A DNA stretch of 40,308 bases from Bordetella parapertussis (lineage in GTDB: Bacteria; Pseudomonadota; Gammaproteobacteria; Burkholderiales; Burkholderiaceae_C). How positions within the stretch are numbered: the first letter of the stretch is position 1; each line of letters begins with the position of its first letter. The stretch is taken from NCBI GenBank assembly GCA_945873925.1, contig CAMCES010000012.1, positions 1 to 40,308 on the forward strand, in the 5' to 3' direction. Made by a program: the position numbers and the translations under genes. A model generated the notes under the pieces. It was given only the letters and a program-made list of their open reading frames with translations. It was not told the DNA's origin and did no database searches. This document shows, piece by piece, positions 14,546-21,702 of the stretch.

Positions 14546-15717
14546 TTACGGCCCAAAAGCATCCGGGTATGCAAGGGCATCGGGTTTGACAGCAGATCAA
14601 CGGCTTCAAATCCTGCCTCCAGCATGAAACCCCTCAGCTCATCGGCTGTCCGCAAACGACCTGAGCCCATGGCCAGCAAGTAAAAGTGGAAATAGGTATC
14701 CGCAACCAGGGGCGGCTCGCCCAAGGACTGGGCCATCGGTTCTGCCAACAGCAAGCGACCGCCTCGTGGCAAGGCCTGGTAGATTTTGTTGAGCAAGGCC
14801 TTGACCACCGCATCAGGGTGGTCGTGGGCGACCCTTACCAGGGTCACCAGATCGGCGCCCTCGGGCAGCGGATCGCTGATGAAGCTGCCGCCATGGGTGA
14901 TCACCCGGTCGGCCACGCCCAGCGCTTGCATCCGTGCTTGCGCCAGCGCCGCCACGGGCGGCAAATCGAACAGCATGAGTTGCAACTGGGGCGCATGCAT
15001 TGCCAACGCGCCTACCCAACCGCCTTGACCGCCACCGACATCGAGCATGCACTCGTGGCCATGGAAGTCATAGGAAGCCAGCAGTTCTTCCACCACAAAG
15101 CGCTGCGAGGTGGCCATCAGCTCGGAATACCGCGCCACCTGCGCAGCCTCCCAGCCTTGGGGTCTGTCACTGTCCATGTAGGGCCAATAGGCTTGCATGT
15201 GCGGCTGGATTTGGTCACGCAACAAAGCCAGGGGATCGCGCATGTCCTCAAACAACACCGCGTTGTGTTCGATCATGAGTTGCAGACCTCGGTCAGCCGC
15301 CACTGGCGCGCCCAATGGACCCAGTCCATACAGCTGCTGACCGCGACTCTCCAACAAGCGCAAAGACACGGCCGAATGCAACAGACGTTGCATCGCAGGC
15401 GCTGTCATTTGGCAGGCTTTGGCGAGATCTTCCAAAGCCATGGGCTGGCGGCGCAGCATGTCAAACAACTGCAAGCGCACACAGGCGAGCAAGACCTGGG
15501 AATGCACAAAGCCAGCCATGATCACAAACAGCTGGGCAGCGCGACGGCGGGTGACCCAGCGGGTCAAGGGGTTGCCAATCGCCCAACGGTAAAAGCCAGG
15601 CGATGTCATCCAGCTGTCGATATGCTGGTCTAGCCAAACCCGCCAAGCAGAGCGCATGGCTACTGGCTTGGCAAAGGGCTTGGCCAAGTCCAGGCTTTTC
15701 ATGCTCGTACCTGCCAT
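14539..15717 (-). CDS. crtF: Demethylspheroidene/hydroxyneurosporene O-methyltransferase CrtF
   Basis: A 392-aa SAM-dependent O-methyltransferase with an N-terminal winged-helix dimerisation domain (HSQVLLACVRLQLFDMLRR, LEDLAKACQM) and a C-terminal Rossmann domain with motif I CMLDVGGGQGGW. A likely catalytic His lies in RVAHDHPD and a post-motif in GGRLLLAEPM. It methylates the C1 hydroxyl that CrtC and CrtD make, giving spheroidene-type methoxy carotenoids. It lies 10 bp after crtE. An ATG at 15702 with AGG upstream is an alternative start. Confidence 0.93.
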   Translation of the reverse strand: MAGTSMKSLDLAKPFAKPVAMRSAWRVWLDQHIDSWMTSPGFYRWAIGNPLTRWVTRRRAAQLFVIMAGFVHSQVLLACVRLQLFDMLRRQPMALEDLAKACQMTAPAMQRLLHSAVSLRLLESRGQQLYGLGPLGAPVAADRGLQLMIEHNAVLFEDMRDPLALLRDQIQPHMQAYWPYMDSDRPQGWEAAQVARYSELMATSQRFVVEELLASYDFHGHECMLDVGGGQGGWVGALAMHAPQLQLMLFDLPPVAALAQARMQALGVADRVITHGGSFISDPLPEGADLVTLVRVAHDHPDAVVKALLNKIYQALPRGGRLLLAEPMAQSLGEPPLVADTYFHFYLLAMGSGRLRTADELRGFMLEAGFEAVDLLSNPMPLHTRMLLGRKS

Positions 15718-15727
15718 GCGAGACGAC

Positions 15728-16633
15728 TCAAGCGTTTACGGGCAAGGGCGTGGCTTGGGCTTGCTGGGCAATCAACTCGCATGCCGAAGGGGGCACCAAG
15801 CGCTCAGACTCTTGCATGACCAAATGCCGCATGGCAGCGCGGCTTTCACAAGCGGGAACCGCGTCGACCGCATTGGCCATGAGTTGGTTGAAATAGTCAA
15901 GCGCGCCTTTGAGGCCGAGGTCGGCCGCCGCACTGGGGCGACCATGGGTGGCATCTTGGCCAGCAGGCTTGCCCAGTTGATGGTCTTGCAGCATCACATC
16001 GCGGATGTCATCTGCGACTTGGTAGGCCTCGCCCAAGGTGTCACCCAAGGCACGCCATGGCCTGGGGTCCACCCCAGCAGACTGCGCGCCAGCCATGGTG
16101 GCAGCCACAAACAGCGCACCGGTTTTGGCGCGTTGGTATTGGCTCAACGCCACCCGGGTTTCGCATTCCCAGGCCTGGCCAGCGACGATGCCGTCGGGCG
16201 CGCCCACGCCGTCGGAAATCGTGGCCAACAGCTCGACCAAGCGAGCAGGATGCTGGCGACCGCTTCGGGCCAACACTTGGTAAGCCATGACAATCAGGGC
16301 GTCGCCGGTCAACAAAGCCAGCGGTTCGCCAAATTGTTTATGGACCGTGACCTGGCCACGCCGGATGTCGGCATCGTCAAAGCAAGGCATGTCGTCATGC
16401 ACCAAGGAGGCGCAGTGCAACAGTTCGATCGCAGTCGCCGCTGCATCGGTGAGGGCGGCATCGTCTTCACCGCAGGCCTTGGCCACCGCCAAACACAGTT
16501 GCGGGCGGATGCGAGCGCCGCCAGGAAACACCGCATGGCGCATGGCGGACATCAAGCGGGGCGGGGCACTGCGGGTGTGCGTGAGGGTGAAATGCAGTTC
16601 GAGCGCAGTTTCGATGCGAGTCAACATGGACAT
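15728..16633 (-). CDS. crtE: Geranylgeranyl diphosphate synthase CrtE
   Basis: A 301-aa trans-prenyltransferase. The first aspartate-rich motif reads LVHDDMPCFDDADIRRG, the second QVADDIRD, with LLTGDALIVMAYQVL between them. It makes GGPP for carotenoids and for the phytyl/geranylgeranyl tail of bacteriochlorophyll. It differs clearly from the nearby IspA and heads the crtEF pair in the photosynthesis cluster, which supports CrtE. The start at 16633 has a G-rich stretch upstream; ATGs at 16663 and 16675 are in frame but lack a properly spaced Shine-Dalgarno. Tandem PpsR-type boxes lie upstream. Confidence 0.93.
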   Translation of the reverse strand: MSMLTRIETALELHFTLTHTRSAPPRLMSAMRHAVFPGGARIRPQLCLAVAKACGEDDAALTDAAATAIELLHCASLVHDDMPCFDDADIRRGQVTVHKQFGEPLALLTGDALIVMAYQVLARSGRQHPARLVELLATISDGVGAPDGIVAGQAWECETRVALSQYQRAKTGALFVAATMAGAQSAGVDPRPWRALGDTLGEAYQVADDIRDVMLQDHQLGKPAGQDATHGRPSAAADLGLKGALDYFNQLMANAVDAVPACESRAAMRHLVMQESERLVPPSACELIAQQAQATPLPVNA

Positions 16634-16694
16634 GGGAACCCCCGCAGGCGGCGTGACATACATCGCCCTGACCATTCAGAACGACATGCACGAG

Positions 16695-16712
16695 TGTCAA
16701 TTTAACATGACA
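16695..16712. promoter_or_regulatory. PpsR/CrtJ-type operator 1 upstream of crtE
   Basis: TGTCAATTTAACATGACA is an exact TGT-N12-ACA palindrome with extended TGTCA/TGACA half-sites. It overlaps the probable -10 (TAAATT on the minus strand, 16699-16704), which lies 16 bp from a TTGACA at 16721-16726. Confidence 0.75.
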
Positions 16713-16720
16713 CAAGGGTT

Positions 16721-16738
16721 TGTCAATTGCAATGCACC
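16721..16738. promoter_or_regulatory. PpsR/CrtJ-type operator 2 upstream of crtE (degenerate) with TTGACA -35
   Basis: TGTCAATTGCAATGCACC keeps the left TGTCA half, but its right half is ACC instead of ACA. It is exactly 8 bp from the first box, the same spacing as upstream of bchX. Its left half read on the minus strand is a perfect TTGACA -35 element. Confidence 0.6.
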
Positions 16739-16754
16739 TAGGGTTTGTCCTAGG
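16737..16754. repeat. Paired CCTAGG motif upstream of crtE
   Basis: Two copies of the palindrome CCTAGG (16737-16742 and 16749-16754) stand 12 bp apart centre to centre, just upstream of the crtE promoter and downstream of the nnrU stop. A similar pair lies upstream of bchX. No known regulator is assigned. Confidence 0.45.
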
Positions 16755-16772
16755 CTTTGGATGCTGAACGGT

Positions 16773-17417
16773 TCACATGCCCAGTGGACTGACCCCAAAC
16801 AACCATTTGTGACCGCCAAACATGAGCAGGGTCCAGACCACCACGCCGATCAGGATCACCCGTGCGTTGTGGTTGGCCACTGGTGTCATGGGCTCAGGAG
16901 TGGACTGGCTGGCTGCTTGGGGGTCGATCAGCGATTGGGGGGCATCGGCTGGCTGGGCCAGCGCAGCCAAACGGTCACGTTGGCGGCTGGCCCGAAAAAC
17001 CAATACCGACCAGACCAAAAACCCGCCAAACAGCAACATGTCAGCCACACGCCCATTGGCCAACAGGTGGGCCAAGGCCCAAACCTTGACAGACAACACC
17101 ATCGGGTGGCGCAAGCGCTGTTTGAAAATGTTGTGGGGCACATAAGCGGCCACCAGCAGCACCAGGGACACCAGCATCAACAACGCAGCCGCATGGCGCG
17201 TACCAACCGGTGGCAGCCAAAGCATGGGGCTGTCCCAGCGTACCAGCCCATAGCCGTAGACCATCAGCACCAAGCCGAGCAGGGAAGCCAAGCTGTAAAA
17301 CAGCTTGAACATGTTGTCACCCATACGCGCTTGCAAACCGCTGCGCCAACCCTCGGCAAAAACACGCAGGGAATGGACACCCAAGAACAAAACCAATCCC
17401 ACTGAAAACAATCCCAT
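16773..17417 (-). CDS. NnrU family membrane protein
   Basis: A 214-aa protein with about six TM segments. Family hallmarks are HSLRVFAEGWRSGLQARMG near the N-terminus, the central AAYVPHNIFKQRLRHPMVLSVKVWALAHLLANGRVADMLLF region and conserved histidines that could bind heme. NnrU is tied to nitrite/NO metabolism, and the same family includes the plant 15-cis-zeta-carotene isomerase Z-ISO. The C-terminal part has a Pro/Gln-rich linker before a last TM helix. AGGGAG lies upstream of the ATG. It sits between ispA and crtE, in the same direction as both; a link to carotenoids or NO is inferred only from position and family. Confidence 0.8.
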   Translation of the reverse strand: MGLFSVGLVLFLGVHSLRVFAEGWRSGLQARMGDNMFKLFYSLASLLGLVLMVYGYGLVRWDSPMLWLPPVGTRHAAALLMLVSLVLLVAAYVPHNIFKQRLRHPMVLSVKVWALAHLLANGRVADMLLFGGFLVWSVLVFRASRQRDRLAALAQPADAPQSLIDPQAASQSTPEPMTPVANHNARVILIGVVVWTLLMFGGHKWLFGVSPLGM

Positions 17418-17435
17418 GTGATTCTCCCTGTTGAT

Positions 17436-18344
17436 TCAATGCTGACGTTGCAATACCCAAGCAGCCAATGCCTGCAGTGCATGGGTGTCTGGCAATCGAC
17501 TTTGCACCAGTGCATGGTGCGCCTGGTCAGCCAGTTTCTTGGCCTGAGCACGTGCACCGTCCAAACCGAGCAAAGACACATAAGTGGGTTTGTCGTTGGC
17601 GGCGTCCTTGCCGGCGGTTTTACCCAAAACCGATGCGTCGGTGGTCACATCCAAGATGTCGTCCACCACTTGAAACGCCACACCCAGGGCCTGGCCAAAT
17701 TGCAGCAAGTGTGGCTGCAGATGCGCACTGGCCTGGCCGCACAAAGCCCCCATCACCACGCTGGTTTCGAGCAAGGCACCGGTTTTGAAACGGTGCATTT
17801 GCCGCAATTCATCGGCGCTCAATTGCAAGCCCACGCTGGCCAAATCGATCGCTTGTCCACCTGCCATGCCGGCATGCCCAGCCGCACGCGCCAAATTGCC
17901 GCACAACTGCGCTTGTACCTGCGGGGGAATCTCTGATTGCGCAGGCGTGAGCAACTCAAACGCCAGGCTTTGCAAGGCATCGCCGGTCAACAAGGCCTGG
18001 GCCTGGCCAAACTGCACATGCACTGTTGGCTTGCCACGGCGCAGTACATCGTTGTCCATGCACGGCATGTCGTCATGCACCAAAGAATAAGCATGGATCA
18101 ATTCCATGGCGCAGGCAGCACGCATGGCCGCGTCATGCATCCAGGGCTGGCGCTGCGCGTGACTCACAGCTTCCATGCTGGCCAACACCAGCAAAGGCCG
18201 TAACCGTTTGCCGCCATCGAGCACCGCGTAGCGCATGGCCTGGCCTAGGCGGGCCGGCGCGTCGACTGGCACCCATGTGTCAAGGGCGCGTTCGAGAGCA
18301 TGCAAGTGCGCCTGGCTCCAACCCGTGATGTCAAAGCCGCTCAT
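17436..18344 (-). CDS. ispA: Farnesyl diphosphate synthase (polyprenyl synthetase)
   Basis: A 302-aa trans-prenyltransferase. It has GGKRLRPLLVLAS, the first aspartate motif SLVHDDMPCMDNDVLRRG, a Gly/Ala-rich MAGGQAIDLASVG and the second motif QVVDDILDVT. It condenses IPP with DMAPP and GPP to give FPP, the substrate that CrtE extends. The ATG at 18344 overlaps the xseB stop (ATGA), the standard xseB-ispA arrangement. dxs, which often follows ispA in related bacteria, is not here; nnrU and the photosynthesis cluster follow instead. Confidence 0.93.
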   Translation of the reverse strand: MSGFDITGWSQAHLHALERALDTWVPVDAPARLGQAMRYAVLDGGKRLRPLLVLASMEAVSHAQRQPWMHDAAMRAACAMELIHAYSLVHDDMPCMDNDVLRRGKPTVHVQFGQAQALLTGDALQSLAFELLTPAQSEIPPQVQAQLCGNLARAAGHAGMAGGQAIDLASVGLQLSADELRQMHRFKTGALLETSVVMGALCGQASAHLQPHLLQFGQALGVAFQVVDDILDVTTDASVLGKTAGKDAANDKPTYVSLLGLDGARAQAKKLADQAHHALVQSRLPDTHALQALAAWVLQRQH

Positions 18345-18595
18345 TCGCCGGTCCAGGGTTTCAAGCTGCCGGCTTCGAGCACCTGTATTTGATCCTCTAC
18401 CGCCTGCAATTGCTGGCGGCAATGGTTGAGCAAAAAGGCCCCGCGCTGGTAAGTTTTCAGCAGGTCAGCCAGCGGCATCTGGCCAGACTCGAGCAGGGCC
18501 ACCAACTGCTCCAACTCTTTCAAGCCGTCCTCGTAACTGGCGGGTGCCGAATCGGGTTGAGGGGCAGTGGATGTCGGGGTAGCGGCCTTGTTCAT
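18341..18595 (-). CDS. xseB: Exodeoxyribonuclease VII small subunit
   Basis: An 84-aa protein with the XseB core SYEDGLKELEQLVALLESGQMPLADLLKTYQRGAFLLNHC, which forms the helical hairpin that binds XseA. An Ala/Pro/Thr-rich N-terminal leader of about 18 residues precedes it. The enzyme degrades single-stranded DNA. It is the first gene of the xseB-ispA pair and divergent from the Rieske oxygenase gene. Confidence 0.93.
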   Translation of the reverse strand: MNKAATPTSTAPQPDSAPASYEDGLKELEQLVALLESGQMPLADLLKTYQRGAFLLNHCRQQLQAVEDQIQVLEAGSLKPWTGE

Positions 18596-18662
18596 GGGTT
18601 TGCTGTATGGTTTTGACGCGATTGTAGGGGTGGGCTTGAACGGGGCTACAATTTCGATCCCT

Positions 18663-18684
18663 CTGGCGATTCGCCAGTTTTTTT
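18663..18684 (+). terminator. Terminator-like hairpin in the leader of the Rieske gene
   Basis: CTGGCG-ATT-CGCCAG is followed at once by seven T residues, a textbook intrinsic terminator on the plus strand. It ends about 40 bp before the Rieske start codon, with no plus-strand gene upstream; xseB is divergent. A TACAAT hexamer at 18647-18652 could be a -10, which would place the hairpin at the very start of the transcript as an attenuator. Confidence 0.65.
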
Positions 18685-18724
18685 AATCATCTCCCTGTGG
18701 GGGGTCTTTAGGTCAGGACGTTCC

Positions 18725-19849
18725 ATGTCTGATTTAAGTCTTCAGCTGCAGCAGGCCTCTGGCCAACTCTCAGTTTCAAGTTATTTCGACGAAACGCTGT
18801 ACCAGTTCGAAATACAAAACTTGTTTCAGCAAGGGCCGCGTTACGTGGGTCACGCTTTGGCGGTCCCCGAGGTGGGCGATTTCATGGCCTTGCCACAAGA
18901 ACACGAGGGCCGCGCTTTGGTGCGCAACGCTCAAGGCATTGAACTCATCTCCAACATTTGTCGTCACCGCCAAGCAGTGATGCTCAAAGGCCGTGGCAAC
19001 CTGAACGACCCTGCCCGTGCCATGGGCGGCAACATCGTTTGCCCCTTGCACCGCTGGACCTACGCCACCAACGGCCAGTTGCTGGGTGCGCCGCATTTCC
19101 AGCAAGACCCTTGTCTGAGCCTGAACAACTACAAGTTGCGCGAGTGGAACGGCTTGCTGTTTGAGGACAACGGTCGCGACATCGAGGCCGATTTGGCCCA
19201 CATGGGTCCGCGCAGTCAACTCGACTTCACGGGCTACGCCCTGGACCATGTCGAGTTGCACGAGTGCAACTACAACTGGAAAACCTTCATCGAGGTGTAC
19301 TTGGAGGACTACCACGTCGGTCCGTTCCACCCAGGCCTGGGCAACTTTGTCACCTGTGACGATCTGCAATGGGAATTCAAAAATGAATACTCGGTGCAAA
19401 CCGTGGGCGTGGCCAACCGTCTGGGCAAAGCGGGTAGCCCCACCTATGAACGCTGGCACGATGCCTTGTTGAAATACAACCAAGGGGCGGTTCCACCCCA
19501 CGGCGCAATTTGGCTGACCTACTACCCCCATGTCATGGTCGAGTGGTACCCGCATGTGCTGACCGTTTCCAGCTTGCATCCCATGGGGCCGCGTAAAACC
19601 ATGAACATGGTGCAGTTCTTCTATCCGGAAGAAATCGTGGCTTTCGAGCGTGAGTTTGTCGAGGCGCAACGCGCGGCCTACATGGAAACCTGCATCGAAG
19701 ACGATGAGATTGCCGAACGCATGGACCAAGGCCGCTGGGCTCTGATGCAACGCGGTGACAACGAAATCGGCCCCTACCAAAGCCCGATGGAAGACGGCAT
19801 GCAACAGTTTCATGAGTGGTACCACCAGCACATGAACGTTCAGCCTTAA
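18725..19849 (+). CDS. Rieske-type aromatic ring-hydroxylating oxygenase, alpha subunit family
   Basis: A 374-aa protein with an N-terminal Rieske [2Fe-2S] domain, C79-x-H81 and C106-x2-H109 (CRHRQ and CPLHRW), and a C-terminal catalytic domain. The mononuclear iron histidines H197 and H202 lie in WKTFIEVYLEDYHVGPFHPG. Many such proteins hydroxylate or demethylate aromatic or quaternary-amine substrates; the substrate here is not evident. No reductase gene is adjacent. The TAA stop overlaps the start of the next gene (TAATG), so the three genes from here to the sulfurtransferase look like one operon. Expression may pass through the hairpin upstream. Confidence 0.85.
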   Translation: MSDLSLQLQQASGQLSVSSYFDETLYQFEIQNLFQQGPRYVGHALAVPEVGDFMALPQEHEGRALVRNAQGIELISNICRHRQAVMLKGRGNLNDPARAMGGNIVCPLHRWTYATNGQLLGAPHFQQDPCLSLNNYKLREWNGLLFEDNGRDIEADLAHMGPRSQLDFTGYALDHVELHECNYNWKTFIEVYLEDYHVGPFHPGLGNFVTCDDLQWEFKNEYSVQTVGVANRLGKAGSPTYERWHDALLKYNQGAVPPHGAIWLTYYPHVMVEWYPHVLTVSSLHPMGPRKTMNMVQFFYPEEIVAFEREFVEAQRAAYMETCIEDDEIAERMDQGRWALMQRGDNEIGPYQSPMEDGMQQFHEWYHQHMNVQP

Positions 19850-20745
19850 TGCAAGCCCTGTGGATGCTGCTGGCCGCAGCCTTGTTGGCCAGCATGAGCG
19901 TGTGCGTGAAATTCGCCTCCGTTTATTTTCACGCCAGTGAATTGGTGTTCTTTCGGGGCCTGATCAGCTTGGGCTTTGTCGCGGCTTTTGCCCGCTACGC
20001 AGGCACCTCCCTCCGCACGTCCATTCCTGCCATGCACTTTTGGCGCAGCATTGTTGGCGTCACCTCCTTGGGTGCTTGGTTTTATGCCATTGGCAAACTC
20101 CCCTTGGCCACGGCCATGACCTTGAACTACATGAGCAGTGTGTGGATTGCGGCGTTTTTGGTGGGCGGCAGTTTGATGGGCACACTCACTGGCAGCGGAC
20201 ATGACATGCGCCGTCAAGGGCCCTTGGTGTTGGCCGTTCTGACAGGCTTTGTGGGTGTGGTCATGATGCTGCGTCCGACCATCGAGCAAAACCAATTGTT
20301 CGCTGGTTTGGTCGGCCTCATCTCTGGTTTTTTTGCCGCTTTCGCCTACATGCATGTGATGGCCTTGGGCCGCACCGGCGAGCCCATCACGCGGATTGTT
20401 TTTTACTTTGCCCTGGGCACCACCGTGGCGGGTCTGTTGGGCATGACGGTCACCGGCTTGTCCACATGGGACTGGGGCCACGCGGTGTGGCTGCTGCCGA
20501 TTGGCCTCTTGGCCTCCTTGGGTCAGGTTTGTCTCACCTTGGCGTTTTCACGCGGCTCCACCTTGGTGGTGGCCAATTTGCAATACGCGGGTATTGTGTT
20601 TGCCGCCCTCTACGGCATGCTGTTGTTTGAAGAGCAACTGCCCACCATGGGCTGGCTGGGCATGTGGCTGATCATCGCCAGCGGCGTGGCCTCCACCGTG
20701 CTGCGCACCCGCGCGGTTCCCGATTCCCCTGCAGAGGAGCATTGA
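19849..20745 (+). CDS. EamA/DMT family transporter
   Basis: A 298-aa integral membrane protein with about ten predicted helices in two EamA repeats. The first repeat includes ELVFFRGLISLGFVAA and LPLATAMTLNYMSSVW; the second includes STLVVANLQYAGIVFAALYGMLLFEEQLP and MWLIIASGV. These are typical of drug/metabolite exporters, whose substrates range from amino acids to purine or aromatic compounds. The start codon overlaps the Rieske gene stop. An upstream in-frame ATG at 19816 lies inside the Rieske gene and is less likely. Confidence 0.88.
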   Translation: MQALWMLLAAALLASMSVCVKFASVYFHASELVFFRGLISLGFVAAFARYAGTSLRTSIPAMHFWRSIVGVTSLGAWFYAIGKLPLATAMTLNYMSSVWIAAFLVGGSLMGTLTGSGHDMRRQGPLVLAVLTGFVGVVMMLRPTIEQNQLFAGLVGLISGFFAAFAYMHVMALGRTGEPITRIVFYFALGTTVAGLLGMTVTGLSTWDWGHAVWLLPIGLLASLGQVCLTLAFSRGSTLVVANLQYAGIVFAALYGMLLFEEQLPTMGWLGMWLIIASGVASTVLRTRAVPDSPAEEH

Positions 20746-20747
20746 GC

Positions 20748-21605
20748 ATGCACACCACCTTGATTTCTGTGAGCGAACTGCAAGCTTTGAATGGCCCTGT
20801 GGTGGTCATCGATTGCAGTGCCGATTTGACCAACGCAGCCGCCGGCCGCGCTCAATTTGAAGCGCAGCACATCGCTGGTGCGCTGTTCGCCGACATCAAC
20901 ACCGACTTGGCGACGCACGACAAAGCCTTGGCGGTGAATGGCGGTCGGCATCCACTGCCTAACCGTGAACACTTTGCCAACTGGCTCGGCAGCTGCGGCA
21001 TTGACGCGCCAACACAAGTGGTGGTGTATGACCGCCAAGCCATGAACTACTGTGGCCGTTTGTGGTGGATGCTCAAGTGGTGCGGCCATGAAGCTGTGGC
21101 GGTGCTGGATGGGGGGTTGCAAGCTTGGGTGGCGGCGGGTGGTGCAGTTGCCCATGGCCCTGCAGCTTCTGTGAAAGCCACATCCTTTCCATTGCGAGAC
21201 AGCTTGGTGGCGTTGAAACTCACAGCCGATGTGTCTGCGGCTTTGGGCAAGCCCACACAAACCATTGTGGACGCGCGGGCCCCTGCTCGATTCAAAGGGG
21301 AGACCGAGCCTTTCGATCCGGTGGCGGGCCACATTCCGGGGGCGTTGAACCGTCCGTTCACCAGCAACTTCACGCCAGAGGGCTTCATGAAAAGCCCGGC
21401 GGTTTTGAAGGCCGAATTTGAAGCCTTGCTGAATGGGAGGGATGCCAACAGCGTGGTGCACCACTGCGGCAGTGGCATCAGCGCCATCCCGAATGTGTTG
21501 GCGATGGAAGTGGCTGGCCTGGGCCGGCCCGCCTTGTATGCTGGCAGTTGGAGTGACTGGTGCAACACGCCTGGCTTACCCATGAAAACCGTTAAAACCA
21601 TATGA
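20748..21605 (+). CDS. Two-domain rhodanese-type sulfurtransferase (SseA-like)
   Basis: A 285-aa protein made of two rhodanese domains. The inactive N-terminal domain includes AQHIAGALFADINTDLA and DRQAMNYCGRLWW. The C-terminal domain includes TIVDARAPARFKG and the active loop HHCGSGISA with catalytic C240. Family loops are usually CGTGVTA (thiosulfate) or CGSGVTA (3-mercaptopyruvate); this one is closer to the mercaptopyruvate type. It starts 2 bp after the transporter stop, preceded by GAGGAG, so it is co-transcribed with it. The stop lies within a perfect inverted repeat. Confidence 0.88.
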   Translation: MHTTLISVSELQALNGPVVVIDCSADLTNAAAGRAQFEAQHIAGALFADINTDLATHDKALAVNGGRHPLPNREHFANWLGSCGIDAPTQVVVYDRQAMNYCGRLWWMLKWCGHEAVAVLDGGLQAWVAAGGAVAHGPAASVKATSFPLRDSLVALKLTADVSAALGKPTQTIVDARAPARFKGETEPFDPVAGHIPGALNRPFTSNFTPEGFMKSPAVLKAEFEALLNGRDANSVVHHCGSGISAIPNVLAMEVAGLGRPALYAGSWSDWCNTPGLPMKTVKTI

Positions 21606-21621
21606 TTCAAATGGTTTTAAC
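21591..21621. terminator. Perfect 11-bp inverted repeat at the sulfurtransferase stop
   Basis: GTTAAAACCAT (21591-21601) and ATGGTTTTAAC (21611-21621) are perfect reverse complements around a 9-nt loop that contains the stop codon. No T run follows on the plus strand, so a classical intrinsic terminator is not clear. It may terminate weakly or protect the 3' end of the Rieske operon mRNA. Confidence 0.45.
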
Positions 21622-21702
21622 AGGGAAATAAAGTCCAAATGCTTTAACTGCAAGTCCATGAGTTATATTGTCTATTCAATGATTTTTTAAACAAGGAACT
21701 CC

